DNA of 64,000 bases from Tissierella creatinini (lineage in GTDB: Bacteria; Bacillota; Clostridia; Tissierellales; Tissierellaceae): contig SUSS01000011.1 of assembly GCA_005046945.1 (NCBI GenBank), positions 1-64,000 on the forward strand, written 5' to 3'. The position numbers were made by a program, and so were the translations under genes. The notes beneath the pieces are model-generated. The model was given only the letters and a program-made list of their open reading frames with translations, was not told the DNA's origin and did not search any database. Below are positions 50,010 to 60,150 of this stretch, one piece after another (position 1 is the stretch's first letter; every line of letters starts with the position of its first letter).

Positions 50010-50534
50010 CTATTTGCTCAATATAGCTATTACTTCTTCATAGTTGCTGCCTTTAGGTATATCGAACTTTCCAGATTTAAGCTTCGTTTCCTTGCCAAGC
50101 TCTATAGCTCTTGAGATAAAGTTTTTACTATCATCTATTACACCTGCATCTACTAAAATAGACCCAATCTTACCAGGATGTGATCCTTCAGGAATTTCAA
50201 CTTTAATCATCTCTCCCATGGGTTTTGCTGGTTGAGAATCATTTGGTTCCTCTAGAGTTTCTGTACCTTTTACTTCAGCTGCCTTTCCATCTGGATTATC
50301 GACTTTTTCACCGTCTTCACCATTTTTTTCTTCTTCAGATTCTTCTCCTGTTGAGCTTCCTGACCCAACAGCTGTATGTATTTCAGTTGCAGGTATATCC
50401 TTTACGTCACTGGCGAAGAGTACATCCAATCTCCAACCAATAACAGCAACGACTGCCACAACTATTCCTAGCATAACAACATAATCGAATGTATCATATA
50501 ATATATCTTTAATCTTCTCAATTATCTTTTTCAT
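50010..50534 (-). CDS. membrane protein with MltG-like N-terminal module, no catalytic domain
   Basis: 174 aa. One membrane helix (YVVMLGIVVAVVAVIGW) near residues 18-34, an acidic low-complexity linker (GSSTGEESEEEKNGEDGEKV), then a domain like the LysM-like module of YceG/MltG: KVEIPEGSHPGKIGSILVDAGVI and FDIPKGSNYEEVIAILSK at the end. The lytic transglycosylase domain with its catalytic Glu is absent. Role likely in cell wall binding; exact function unknown. GGGGTGAATAA precedes the ATG. Confidence 0.78.
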   Translation of the reverse strand: MKKIIEKIKDILYDTFDYVVMLGIVVAVVAVIGWRLDVLFASDVKDIPATEIHTAVGSGSSTGEESEEEKNGEDGEKVDNPDGKAAEVKGTETLEEPNDSQPAKPMGEMIKVEIPEGSHPGKIGSILVDAGVIDDSKNFISRAIELGKETKLKSGKFDIPKGSNYEEVIAILSK

Positions 50535-50655
50535 TTATTCACCCCAAAAATAACGCTTCTTTAAAAGCTTTTCTTATTAAAAAACTAAAGTTATCATTTA
50601 TAGCCATAATATATTATAATTATAACATATAACATAGAATAAGGGTGAGAAAACT

Positions 50656-51627
50656 TTGAGAGAAATAACCATAGATAAGAATGAAAGCAACCAGAGATTA
50701 GATAGATTCTTAAAGAAATACCTAGCAAATGCAAGTCAAGGCTTTATTTACAAAATGCTTAGAAAAAAGAATATTAAACTCAATGGAGCAAAGGCAAATC
50801 CGGAAAGCACCATAATAGAAGGGGATGTAGTTCAGCTTTATCTTTCAGATGATACCATAGATAAATTTAAGGCTGTAAAAAGTGAAGTCAAATCAAAACT
50901 GATTCCAAGTATTATCTATGAGGATAATAATATAATCCTAATAAACAAATCAATGGGCATCCTTTCCCATGGAGCAGGTGGTGGGGAATTTGAAGATAAT
51001 ATAGTGGACAGCATGATAAGTTATCTTATTGAAAAGGGAGATTATGTCCCGAGGCTTGAGAAGACCTTTACACCATCTATTTGCAACAGGCTGGATAGAA
51101 ATACATCAGGAATAATAATTGGAGCTAAGACCTATGAAGCCTTGCAGATTGTAAATGCTGCTATTAAAAATACTAATGTGAGAAAATTCTATAAGACTAT
51201 CGTCAAGGGAAGAGTAGAAAAGGACTTTAAGGCTGAAGCCTTTATTAATAAGGATGAGGATAGGAACCTAGTAAGTGTTTCAAATAAAAGCCTTGAGGGT
51301 AGTAAGAGAATTGAAACCCATGTTAGGGTATTGAAGAGGACTAATGACTATTCCTTGCTGGAAATAGAACTAATTACAGGTCGTACACACCAGATTAGGA
51401 GTCATCTTTCTTCTTTAGGATATCCGGTAATAGGGGATAGAAAATACGGAAATAATCAGATCAATAAACACTTTAACTGGGAATATGGCTTGAATAATCA
51501 ATGGCTACATGGATATAAAATAGAATTTAACGGACTTGAAAAACCACTGGAATACCTGAATGGGAAATCTTTTGAAGCACCTCTAGATGAAGACTTAAGG
51601 AGTATCGAAGCAGACCTGTTCAGTTAG
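50656..51627 (+). CDS. RluA/RluD family 23S rRNA pseudouridine synthase
   Basis: 323 aa. N-terminal S4 domain (RLDRFLKKYLANASQG, LRKKNIKLNG), catalytic Asp in CNRLDRNTSGIIIGAK (about 140), and LITGRTHQIRSHLSSLGYPVIGD. Modifies uridines in 23S rRNA (RluD or RluC type; site not clear). TTG 50656 follows AGGGTGAGAAAAC. Next gene starts 11 bases later, so both may be co-transcribed. Confidence 0.92.
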   Translation: MREITIDKNESNQRLDRFLKKYLANASQGFIYKMLRKKNIKLNGAKANPESTIIEGDVVQLYLSDDTIDKFKAVKSEVKSKLIPSIIYEDNNIILINKSMGILSHGAGGGEFEDNIVDSMISYLIEKGDYVPRLEKTFTPSICNRLDRNTSGIIIGAKTYEALQIVNAAIKNTNVRKFYKTIVKGRVEKDFKAEAFINKDEDRNLVSVSNKSLEGSKRIETHVRVLKRTNDYSLLEIELITGRTHQIRSHLSSLGYPVIGDRKYGNNQINKHFNWEYGLNNQWLHGYKIEFNGLEKPLEYLNGKSFEAPLDEDLRSIEADLFS

Positions 51628-51637
51628 GAGGTAATTT

Positions 51638-53299
51638 ATGGCAGACATAAAAGTAAACGTAATAAACTATGGAAATCTTCAAGTATCAGAGGGAATTTCT
51701 CTCTTAGACCTATCTAAGCAAGTTTTTGGCTCGGAATATAAGAAATACCTTGGAGCTAGAATCAACAATGAAATATTTAATCTGAATAAATCAATAAAAA
51801 ATGGAATGGTTATTCGCTTTCTTGATAATCATGACGTAGATGGATATAGAATATATACAAAGACTATTTCAGCAGTATTTATCATGGCAGTAAAAGAATT
51901 ATATAAAGATGCAAATGTATCTATTGAGCATTTTTTGGGCTCTGGACTATATGCTGAGTTGGAACACAATAGAAGCATAACCTTTAGTAAAACTGCAGAA
52001 ATTGAAGATAAAATGCGAGAAATAGTGGAAGCAGATATCCAAATTATGAGAATTGATTATCCAAGGGAAGAGGCTATAAAACTATTCAAAAAAGAAGGTT
52101 ATGAGGATAAGGTAAGACTCTTTAGCTCAATCGACAAAGACCGGGTAAGCGTATATAAGTTTAATGGTCATGTGGACTCTTTCCACGGATATTTAGCACC
52201 ATCTACGGGCTATGTTAAAGAATTTAAGTTAAAATATTATTATCCTGGAGTACTGCTCTTATTTCCAAGTCGTAAGAATGATTATGATATGGATAACTTC
52301 AAGGAGCAAAAAAAGCTGGCCAAAGTCTTTAAAGAGACTAATAATTGGCTGGACATATTGGATTTATCTTATATCGGTTCCTTGAATGAAAAGACCAATA
52401 GCGGCCGTATTGGTGAAATAATAGCCATAGCTGAAGCATTACATGAGAAGAAAATAGGCTTTATAGCTGATGAGATATGCAGGGATCAGGATAGAAATGT
52501 AATTCTAATTGCAGGTCCATCTTCCTCGGGTAAGACCACATTTGCCAATAGGCTTTCCGTACAGTTAAGGGTTAATGGGAAAAGACCAATTTTAATATCT
52601 GTGGATAATTATTTCATTCAGCGTGATAAAACTCCTATAGGAGAGGATGGAACACCGGATTTTGAGGCCATGGAAGCAATTGACCTTGAGACCTTTAATA
52701 TGGATCTAGTAAAGCTATTGGAAGGTAAGGAAATTGAACTTACAAAGTTCAATTTTTTTACAGGCATGCGTGAAAGAACCGGGAAATTCATTAAGGTAGA
52801 CCAAGACCATCCTATTATAATAGAGGGGATCCATGGCTTAAATCCAAGGCTTACAGCAGATATCCCTGAAAAGAACAAGTTTAAAATCTATATTTCAGCT
52901 CTAACCCAATTGAATATAGACTCTCATAATCGTATAGCTACTACTGATACTAGGCTTATTAGAAGAATAGTTAGAGATATTAAGTTTAGGGGCAATGATA
53001 TATTAAAGACCTTCGACCTTTGGAATGGTGTACGAAAAGGGGAAGAAAAGTATATCTTCTCCTTCCAAGAGGAAGCTGATGTAATGTTTGACACTGCCCT
53101 GGTCTATGAACTGGCAGTTTTAAAGAAATATATAGTACCTCTATTATCAACTATAGATAATTCAAGCGTCTACTATAGCGAGGCCAAGAAACTATTAAGA
53201 TTCTTGGAGTACTTTAGAGATATAGAAGATGAGGAGGCAATTCCTCCGAATTCTATACTTAGGGAGTTCATAGGAGGAGCATATTTTAACGTGCATTAA
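51638..53299 (+). CDS. nucleoside kinase with TGS-like and ThrRS-like N-terminal parts
   Basis: 553 aa. N end (1-65) resembles a TGS domain, residues about 65-240 the ThrRS second-site (editing-like) domain with GHVDSFHGYLAPSTGYV, then a phosphoribulokinase/uridine kinase P-loop GPSSSGKTTFANRL (near 292) and SVDNYFIQRDKTP. Family annotated in Firmicutes as nucleoside kinase; in Thermotoga it phosphorylates inosine, guanosine or cytidine. AGGAGGTAATTT precedes the ATG. Confidence 0.9.
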   Translation: MADIKVNVINYGNLQVSEGISLLDLSKQVFGSEYKKYLGARINNEIFNLNKSIKNGMVIRFLDNHDVDGYRIYTKTISAVFIMAVKELYKDANVSIEHFLGSGLYAELEHNRSITFSKTAEIEDKMREIVEADIQIMRIDYPREEAIKLFKKEGYEDKVRLFSSIDKDRVSVYKFNGHVDSFHGYLAPSTGYVKEFKLKYYYPGVLLLFPSRKNDYDMDNFKEQKKLAKVFKETNNWLDILDLSYIGSLNEKTNSGRIGEIIAIAEALHEKKIGFIADEICRDQDRNVILIAGPSSSGKTTFANRLSVQLRVNGKRPILISVDNYFIQRDKTPIGEDGTPDFEAMEAIDLETFNMDLVKLLEGKEIELTKFNFFTGMRERTGKFIKVDQDHPIIIEGIHGLNPRLTADIPEKNKFKIYISALTQLNIDSHNRIATTDTRLIRRIVRDIKFRGNDILKTFDLWNGVRKGEEKYIFSFQEEADVMFDTALVYELAVLKKYIVPLLSTIDNSSVYYSEAKKLLRFLEYFRDIEDEEAIPPNSILREFIGGAYFNVH

Positions 53300-53379
53300 A
53301 TTACCTATACTTTCAATAATAATTACCCCTTCTCCTTAATATACTTTCATATAAATGTATATGTACATGCAATTAAACT

Positions 53380-55296
53380 ATGAAAGTTGAAAATAAGGAG
53401 GAGGATACTATTAAAAGAATATTAGCTTTTACATTAGCATTAATACTTTTATTATCGGGATGTTCACCAAAGGAGTCAGCTGAAGAGATTCTTGAGACCC
53501 CAGAAGAGATTATCAAAGAAGTGGAGGAGGATTCCAATATAGCAGGTGTACAATCATATAACTATGTCTATTCAGGAGAGTTAACAACAATCAATTATTT
53601 AGTGACTGCTAGTACAAATGAATTTGCAGTAGCAGCTAACTTAGTAGATTCTCTTGTAGACTATGACAAATATGGAGTAGCAAGGCCGGGTCTTGCTACT
53701 GAATGGATTGTATCGGAAGATAGTACGGTATGGACCTTTAAGCTGCGTAAAGGAGTAAAATGGGTAACCCATGAAGGAAAGGAGTATGCCGAAGTTGTGG
53801 CTCAGGATTTTGTGGACTCTATAGAATACATACTTGATTCTTCAAATGAATCCCAGACTTCAAATATCATCTATAGTGTAATAAAGAATGCACAAAGATA
53901 CTACAATGGTGAAATTAAAGATTTTTCTCAGGTGGGAGTTAAGGCACTTGATAAATACACCTTAGAATACACCTTAGAAAAACCCGTACCATATTTTCTA
54001 TCCATGGTTACCTATGTATGTTTTTTACCGGTAAATGGTCAGTTTTTAGAGGAAGTAGGAGATTTATTTGGAACAGAGAATTACAACCTATTGTATAATG
54101 GAGCATATATATTAGATACATTTGAGCCACAGAACAGAAGAACCCTTATAGCAAATGACACTTATTGGGATAAGGAAAATGTTCATATTAAGAGGATAAA
54201 CGCAACCTACAACAAGGAGGCCACAAATCTGGCTCCTGAACTATTTGCAAGAGGGGATATAGATTATGCGGAAATTCCATCTACTATACTGGATGATTGG
54301 ATGAAAGATCCTGTAAAGACCCAACTAGTAAGACCAAATAGAACAAACTACTGCTCATATTTCTATTGCCTTAACTTCAACCCTAAATTTTCAGGAGAAT
54401 TTGAACCGGAGAATTGGAAGATAGCGGTTAACAACCTTAGCTTTAGAAAGTCTATGTTTCATGCCTTGGATAGAAGAGCAGCCATGCTGACACAGGAACC
54501 TTATGATCCGGATAAGAGAATAATAAATACAATAACTCCAAAGAATTTCGTGGACTTTGAAGGTGTAGACTATACTCAATTGGATGGACTTAAAGAACTT
54601 TCTGATTCTGGTAGTTTCAATAAGGAATTAGCCTTGGATTTTAAGAAAAAAGCCATGGTTGAATTAGATGGTAAAGCAAGCTTTCCAATCAAAGTACTGA
54701 TGCCTTATAATACTGGTTCTACTGAATGGGCTAACCGTGCTCAAGTAATAGAGCAACAAATGGAAAATTTATTGGGCAGGGATTTTATTGATATAATCAT
54801 CGATGCAAGACCGCCAACTGGATTTTTGTCTGAAACAAGACGTAATGGAAACTATGCATTTCTAGAGTGTAACTGGGGACCGGATTATGCTGACCCGGAA
54901 ACCTATACTGATCCGTTTACACCGGATGGAACATATAACTTTCCACATCTGGCAGAGGGTTATGCTGAAGATAATGGAAAGAATATCTATGAAAACAAGG
55001 TTAATGCTGCAAAGGCAGAAAGGTTAGACATAGAGAATAGATTGAACCTCTTTGCCCAAGCAGAAAGCTTTTTAATCAATGAAGCATTTGTAATTCCATA
55101 TTCAGCCGGTGGAGGTGGATATGTGGCATCAAGACTTAATCCATTCGAATCCCAATATTCTCCATTTGGAGTATCCTCTGAAAGATATAAGGGGCAGAAG
55201 GTAATGAAGACTCCAATGAATAGTCAAGATTTCACTAAGGGCCTAAAGTTGTGGGAAGAGGAGAGAGCCCAAGCATTAAAAGCAGGCAATAAGTAA
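53380..55296 (+). CDS. oppA: peptide ABC transporter substrate-binding lipoprotein
   Basis: 638 aa (from ATG 53380). SBP family 5 (OppA/DppA): captures oligopeptides outside the cell. Lipobox LLSGC after the hydrophobic run RILAFTLALILL; body has RPGLATEWIVSEDSTVWTF and FKLRKGVKW. The ATG at 53380 has no ribosome site and would place acidic residues (KVENKEEDT) before the signal peptide. AAGGAGGAGG (53395-53404) instead leads to ATT at 53410, which yields IKRILAFTLALILLLSGC, a clean lipoprotein signal. So the true start is probably ATT. The permease and ATPase genes lie downstream after a carbonic anhydrase gene. Confidence 0.9.
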   Translation: MKVENKEEDTIKRILAFTLALILLLSGCSPKESAEEILETPEEIIKEVEEDSNIAGVQSYNYVYSGELTTINYLVTASTNEFAVAANLVDSLVDYDKYGVARPGLATEWIVSEDSTVWTFKLRKGVKWVTHEGKEYAEVVAQDFVDSIEYILDSSNESQTSNIIYSVIKNAQRYYNGEIKDFSQVGVKALDKYTLEYTLEKPVPYFLSMVTYVCFLPVNGQFLEEVGDLFGTENYNLLYNGAYILDTFEPQNRRTLIANDTYWDKENVHIKRINATYNKEATNLAPELFARGDIDYAEIPSTILDDWMKDPVKTQLVRPNRTNYCSYFYCLNFNPKFSGEFEPENWKIAVNNLSFRKSMFHALDRRAAMLTQEPYDPDKRIINTITPKNFVDFEGVDYTQLDGLKELSDSGSFNKELALDFKKKAMVELDGKASFPIKVLMPYNTGSTEWANRAQVIEQQMENLLGRDFIDIIIDARPPTGFLSETRRNGNYAFLECNWGPDYADPETYTDPFTPDGTYNFPHLAEGYAEDNGKNIYENKVNAAKAERLDIENRLNLFAQAESFLINEAFVIPYSAGGGGYVASRLNPFESQYSPFGVSSERYKGQKVMKTPMNSQDFTKGLKLWEEERAQALKAGNK

Positions 55297-55379
55297 TATT
55301 GAATAAAATATTATTTATAAATGCATTAGGAAATGCTATAATTTATTTGATTGTATACAAAAGTAAAAAGGTTGATGAG

Positions 55380-56003
55380 ATGAAAGATTTATTGAAAGGA
55401 ATATTAAATTTTAGAGAAAAGGATTATTATACCCATAAGGAACTTTTTAATGATTTAAAGGAGCAGCAAAAGCCACATACCTTATTTATATCTTGTTCTG
55501 ATTCAAGGGTGGATCCTAATATGATAACAAAGTCCTTACCGGGCGAACTATTTATAATTAGAAATATAGCAAATATAGTACCTCCCTTTAGAAAATCAGA
55601 AGATTACGCAGCTACTACATCAGCAATAGAGTATGCTGTATTAGTGTTGGGTGTTGATAATATAATTATATGTGGGCATTCTAACTGCGGTGGTTGTGCT
55701 GCATGCTTAATGTCGGAAGAGTCTTTAGACAATCTACCACATACCAAGAAATGGCTTGAATTAAGTAAGTCTGTAAGAGATAGAATTCTAGAAGATAAGA
55801 CCGTAGTAGATAAGGGTAAAAGGGAGTGGATGATGGAACAGGCAAATATAGTTGAGCAAATGAGACACTTGTTAACTTATCCCTATATAGCAGAAAAGGT
55901 TGAAAATAAAACACTTACAATTAGTGGATGGCATTATATTATCGAAACAGGAGAAGTATTTATTTATGATAAGGTTGCTGGAGAATTTAAGCTTGCAAAC
56001 TAA
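55380..56003 (+). CDS. beta-class carbonic anhydrase
   Basis: 207 aa. Interconverts CO2 and bicarbonate. Zn ligands visible: CSDSR (Cys39, Asp41) and the CGHSNCGGC segment (His99, Cys102). Used in anaerobes to supply bicarbonate to carboxylases. ATG 55380 follows AAAGGTTGATGAG; the longer ORF from 55299 starts with a hydrophobic part that covers a TATAAT (55337-55342). It sits between oppA and oppBCDF, so it may be read from the oppA transcript. Confidence 0.92.
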   Translation: MKDLLKGILNFREKDYYTHKELFNDLKEQQKPHTLFISCSDSRVDPNMITKSLPGELFIIRNIANIVPPFRKSEDYAATTSAIEYAVLVLGVDNIIICGHSNCGGCAACLMSEESLDNLPHTKKWLELSKSVRDRILEDKTVVDKGKREWMMEQANIVEQMRHLLTYPYIAEKVENKTLTISGWHYIIETGEVFIYDKVAGEFKLAN

Positions 56004-56033
56004 AAATGAAGATTAAAATAATTTAATAAGATC

Positions 56034-56077
56034 AAATACAAAAAGAGTAAAATTTAGGTTTTACTCTTTTTGTATTT
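56034..56077 (+). terminator. Intrinsic terminator after the carbonic anhydrase gene
   Basis: AAATACAAAAAGAGTAAAA (56034-56052) pairs with TTTTACTCTTTTTGTATTT (56059-56077), 19 bp with a six-base loop. T-rich arm gives the tail. It separates the substrate-binding gene from the permease genes. Confidence 0.9.
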
Positions 56078-56168
56078 GGTCACAACAACTTTATTAATAA
56101 TTTCCTTATCTGTTTAATATACTTTTCTATAGAGCCAATAGTCCACTATTTCAAAAAGGAGTCCATAT

Positions 56169-57110
56169 ATGATTCAATATGCATTTAAAAGACTAATTCA
56201 ATCTTTAATTACACTTCTCATGGTAATAACCATAGTATTTCTACTAATGCGTCAAATGCCGGAGGAAGGCTACTTTGGTACTAACTATGAAAAGCTGGAC
56301 TATGCTCAAAGGGAAGCGATACTTGAAAATATGGGCCTTAGGGACCCTATACATGTTCAGTTGAAGAATTTCTATATGCAGATATTAAAAGGGGATTTAG
56401 GGAAATCCATTATATATAGACCAAAGGTTGAAATCTCTGCTATTTTGAAAGCTAAGATTCCCTACTCTTTAAAGTTTGGAGTAGCTACCTTATCTCTATC
56501 CTTAGGATTTGGGATTCTTCTTGGAATAAGTATGGCATTGAACAAGGATAGAATTTGGGATAGGGTAGGTACAGCCTATATCGTTTTTATTAGCGCTGTT
56601 CCGGCTGCAGTATATTATCTATTTCTACAGCTTTATGTAACTGATATATTCAGGCTTCCTATACTATTTAACCCAGATAAACCATCAAGCTGGATACTTC
56701 CGGCTATATCCATGTCCTTAGGGGGTATAGCCTCCTATGCCATGTGGATGAGAAGATATATGGTAGACGAACTAAATATGGACTATGTTAAACTAGCCAG
56801 AGCTAAGGGATTAAGCAATCGGAAGATAATGATTAGTCATGTCCTTAGAAATGCATTTGTACCAATGATTCAATATTTACCTAGTGCAATCTTATATACA
56901 ATTGCGGGATCCATTTATATTGAGTCCCTGTATTCAATTCCAGGAATGGGTGGACTTTTAGTAGATGTGATTCAGAGACAGGACAACACCTTAGTTCAAG
57001 CCTTGGTGCTTATCTATTCATCTATAGGAATTTTTGGATTATTCCTTGGAGATATTCTAATGGCAATATTAGATCCTAGAATTAAATTGGAGAGAGGGGG
57101 GACCAGATAA
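56169..57110 (+). CDS. oppB: peptide ABC transporter permease, OppB type
   Basis: 313 aa. Six membrane helices; N-terminal OppB-like MIQYAFKRLIQSLITLLMV start, and EAA motif in YVKLARAKGLSNRKIMISHVLRNA near residue 210. One of two channel subunits for peptide import. AAAAAGGAGTCCATAT precedes the ATG. Overlaps oppC by one base. Confidence 0.93.
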   Translation: MIQYAFKRLIQSLITLLMVITIVFLLMRQMPEEGYFGTNYEKLDYAQREAILENMGLRDPIHVQLKNFYMQILKGDLGKSIIYRPKVEISAILKAKIPYSLKFGVATLSLSLGFGILLGISMALNKDRIWDRVGTAYIVFISAVPAAVYYLFLQLYVTDIFRLPILFNPDKPSSWILPAISMSLGGIASYAMWMRRYMVDELNMDYVKLARAKGLSNRKIMISHVLRNAFVPMIQYLPSAILYTIAGSIYIESLYSIPGMGGLLVDVIQRQDNTLVQALVLIYSSIGIFGLFLGDILMAILDPRIKLERGGTR

Positions 57111-58075
57111 TGAGTAAAAAGGTAGAAAAGCTCTCTGATGGAATCAATAAAGGACTGTTTGAATTTGCAGACTATGATGAGGTTAAGGCACAGAGAGGAG
57201 GGTATTCAAACTACTCCTACTGGCGGTCTACATTCCAGGTATTCTCAAAGAACAAAATAGCTATTTTCTTCCTTTATATAGTCATTATTCTTCTTACCTT
57301 TACCATTATTCAGCCTTATCTTCCTAATCAGAAGTCACCTACTCAAATAACAATAGATGAAAATACGGGTATGCAGCTTCGAAACCATGAGCCCGATAAG
57401 GAATTTTACTTTGGTACCAATTCCATTGGTCAAGACCTATGGGCAAGGATTTGGAGTGGTACCAGAACCTCTTTATTTATTGGAATATTAGTAGGCCTAT
57501 GGGATGCGATTTTAGGGATTATCATAGGAGCATTATGGGGTTATGTGCGGTCTCTTGATAGGATTATTACAGAAATCTATAATGTCTTGGATAACATTCC
57601 CAATACTATAATATTGGTCTTATTAACCTATATTATGAGGCCTAGTATACCAACCTTAATATTTGCTATGTGTATGACAGGATGGCTATCAATGGCTAGG
57701 TTTATAAGAAATCAAATAGTAATAATCAGGGACCGTGAATATAATTTGGCGTCCCGTTGTTTGGGAACCCCTACTTCAAGGATAATTACTAAGAATCTTT
57801 TGCCATATCTAGTATCAGTTATAATGCTTCAAATGGCTTTAGCCATACCGGGTGCCATAGGTTCAGAGGTTTTTCTAACCTATATAGGCCTTGGACTTCC
57901 AATCAACATCCCATCCTTAGGAAATCTAATCAACGAAGGCAGGGGGGTAATGATGGTGGAATCTCTAAGATATCAGCTCATATTTCCAGCAATTGCCTTA
58001 TCCATTATAACCATTTCCTTTTATGTAATAGGAAACGTCTTTGCCGATGCAGCTGATCCACGAAATCACGTATAA
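57110..58075 (+). CDS. oppC: peptide ABC transporter permease, OppC type
   Basis: 321 aa. N-terminal cytoplasmic stretch, then a helix (NKIAIFFLYIVIILLTFTII), the usual OppC extracellular loop (FGTNSIGQDLWARIWSGTRT) and five more helices; EAA motif in NLASRCLGTPTSRIITKNLL. Start ATGA overlaps oppB stop, so coupled. Ends 25 bases before oppD. Confidence 0.93.
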   Translation: MSKKVEKLSDGINKGLFEFADYDEVKAQRGGYSNYSYWRSTFQVFSKNKIAIFFLYIVIILLTFTIIQPYLPNQKSPTQITIDENTGMQLRNHEPDKEFYFGTNSIGQDLWARIWSGTRTSLFIGILVGLWDAILGIIIGALWGYVRSLDRIITEIYNVLDNIPNTIILVLLTYIMRPSIPTLIFAMCMTGWLSMARFIRNQIVIIRDREYNLASRCLGTPTSRIITKNLLPYLVSVIMLQMALAIPGAIGSEVFLTYIGLGLPINIPSLGNLINEGRGVMMVESLRYQLIFPAIALSIITISFYVIGNVFADAADPRNHV

Positions 58076-58100
58076 CGAGGTGAATATAGGAGGGACTATA

Positions 58101-59138
58101 GTGGAGAAAATTTTAGAAGTAAAAGACTTAGTTATTAAATTTAAGCTAAGGGGAAAGATTCTCAAAGCTATTAGAGAAGCTTCTCTAGATATATATGAAG
58201 GGGAGAGTTTAGCAATAGTAGGTGAATCGGGATCCGGGAAAAGCGTTTTAACCAAGAGCTTTATGGGATTGCTGGATTCTAATGGTTGGGTAGACAAGGG
58301 AGAGATAATATATAAGGATAATAATATAGCAAAATACAATACTGAGAAGGAATGGCTCACTATTCGAGGGAAGCAAATAGCTATGGTTTTTCAAGAGCCT
58401 ATGACATCCTTAAATCCTTTAAAGACTATAGGAAATCAGGTTAAGGAGGCAGTAGAGCTCCACCAAGGACTTAAGGGTGATGATGCTAAAAAGGCTGTCC
58501 TAGAAATATTAGAGGATGTAGGAATTCAGTATCCTGAAAGAAGATATAAGCAGTATCCCCATGAATTCTCAGGTGGAATGAGGCAAAGGGTAGTCATAGC
58601 CATAGCAGTAGCCTGCAGACCCAACATACTCATATGTGATGAGCCTACTACGGCTCTTGATGTAACTATTCAAGCTCAGATTCTTAAACTCTTAAAGGAT
58701 TTAAAGAAAAAATATAGTTTAACCACCATATACATCACCCATGATTTAGGGGTAGTTGCCAATGTGGCAGATAGGATTGCAGTAATGTATGCCGGAGATA
58801 TTGTAGAGATTGGAAAATGTGAGGAAGTTTTTTACAATGGACAGCATCCTTATACTTGGGCACTTCTATCATCGCTTCCTCAATTGGGAGTCAAGGGTCA
58901 ACCCTTATATTCCATTAAGGGAACACCACCAAATCTCTTCAATGAAGTAAAGGGAGATGCATTTGCAGCCAGAAACACCAAGGCCCTTAAAATTGATTTT
59001 GAAATAAGACCTCCCTATTTTGAAGTTAGCCCAACCCATAAGGCAAGAACCTGGCTTTTGGATAAGAGAGCACCTCAGGTTGAGCCACCTGAATCCATTA
59101 AAATTTTAAGACAGCAATGGAGGAGATTAAATGGGTAA
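58101..59138 (+). CDS. oppD: peptide ABC transporter ATPase, OppD type
   Basis: 345 aa. Walker [11 protein letters not shown] (about 40-49), signature [12 protein letters not shown], Walker [15 protein letters not shown]-loop THDLGVVA. C-terminal OppD extension ([13 protein letters not shown]...). GTG 58101 follows AGGAGG; the longer ORF from 58041 overlaps oppC without a ribosome site. Overlaps oppF. Confidence 0.94.
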   Translation: MEKILEVKDLVIKFKLRGKILKAIREASLDIYEGESLAIVGESGSGKSVLTKSFMGLLDSNGWVDKGEIIYKDNNIAKYNTEKEWLTIRGKQIAMVFQEPMTSLNPLKTIGNQVKEAVELHQGLKGDDAKKAVLEILEDVGIQYPERRYKQYPHEFSGGMRQRVVIAIAVACRPNILICDEPTTALDVTIQAQILKLLKDLKKKYSLTTIYITHDLGVVANVADRIAVMYAGDIVEIGKCEEVFYNGQHPYTWALLSSLPQLGVKGQPLYSIKGTPPNLFNEVKGDAFAARNTKALKIDFEIRPPYFEVSPTHKARTWLLDKRAPQVEPPESIKILRQQWRRLNG

Positions 59139-60060
59139 GGAGAAATTTCTGGAGGTTAAAAACCTTAGAGTAGAATTTGGAAAGAAAAAAAAGAAATTTA
59201 TAGCTGTAGATGATGTAAGCTTTAATATATATAAAGGTGAAACCTTTGGTCTCGTTGGTGAATCAGGCTCAGGGAAGACGACTATTGGAAGGGCAATAAT
59301 TAGAATAAATGAAATTTCTGGAGGGGAAATATTATATAAGGGAAAGAGGATATCAGGACAAATAGACAAGGACCTGGATAAAGAAGTAGTTAAAAATATT
59401 CAGATGATATTTCAAGACCCTATGGCTTCATTAAATGAAAGAGCAAAGGTAGATTATATTGTTTCTGAAGGATTATATAATCTTAAGAACTACAAGGATG
59501 AAGAGGAGAGGAAGGCTAAAGTAGCTAAGGCACTTTTAGATGTAGGACTTTTGCCAGAATTCGCTTCAAGGTTTCCCCATGAATTTTCAGGAGGTCAAAG
59601 ACAGAGGATAGGAGTAGCAAGAGCACTTATAATGAAACCGGACTTTATCATAGCAGATGAACCTATTTCTGCCTTAGATGTATCTATTAGGGCCCAGGTA
59701 TTAAATCTATTGTCAGATCTTCAGAAGAGGATGGGTCTTACATACCTATTTATCGCCCATGACTTATCAGTAGTGAGATTTATAACTGATAGATTGGCAG
59801 TAATTTATAAGGGAAGGATAGTAGAGCTTGCAGAAACTGAAAAGCTATTCCAGCATCCACTTCATCCATATACAAGAGCTCTTCTATCGGCAATACCCAT
59901 TCCAGATCCAAGAAAGGAAAAAGCAAAGGTTTTAAAGGCATATGCTCCATCAATATATGAATATTCTAAAGATAAGCCTAAGTGGGTGGAAATTGAAAGA
60001 GAGCATTTTATATTGGCTAATGAAAGGGAGATAGATGAGTATAGAAGGATACTGGGATAA
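59131..60060 (+). CDS. oppF: peptide ABC transporter ATPase, OppF type
   Basis: 309 aa. Walker [13 protein letters not shown], signature [12 protein letters not shown], Walker [15 protein letters not shown]-loop AHDLSVVRF. Start ATGG overlaps oppD by eight bases. It is the second ATPase of the heterodimer. No terminator is obvious before trmB, but the 90-base gap and TTGACT-less sequence do not decide. Confidence 0.94.
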   Translation: MGKEKFLEVKNLRVEFGKKKKKFIAVDDVSFNIYKGETFGLVGESGSGKTTIGRAIIRINEISGGEILYKGKRISGQIDKDLDKEVVKNIQMIFQDPMASLNERAKVDYIVSEGLYNLKNYKDEEERKAKVAKALLDVGLLPEFASRFPHEFSGGQRQRIGVARALIMKPDFIIADEPISALDVSIRAQVLNLLSDLQKRMGLTYLFIAHDLSVVRFITDRLAVIYKGRIVELAETEKLFQHPLHPYTRALLSAIPIPDPRKEKAKVLKAYAPSIYEYSKDKPKWVEIEREHFILANEREIDEYRRILG

Positions 60061-60150
60061 TAGGAATAGGAATGATTGCTAAAGATTCTAACTTGTGGTA
60101 TCATATTTTTTTAGAAGACTTATATACAAACTAGTCTATGAGGAGGAAAA

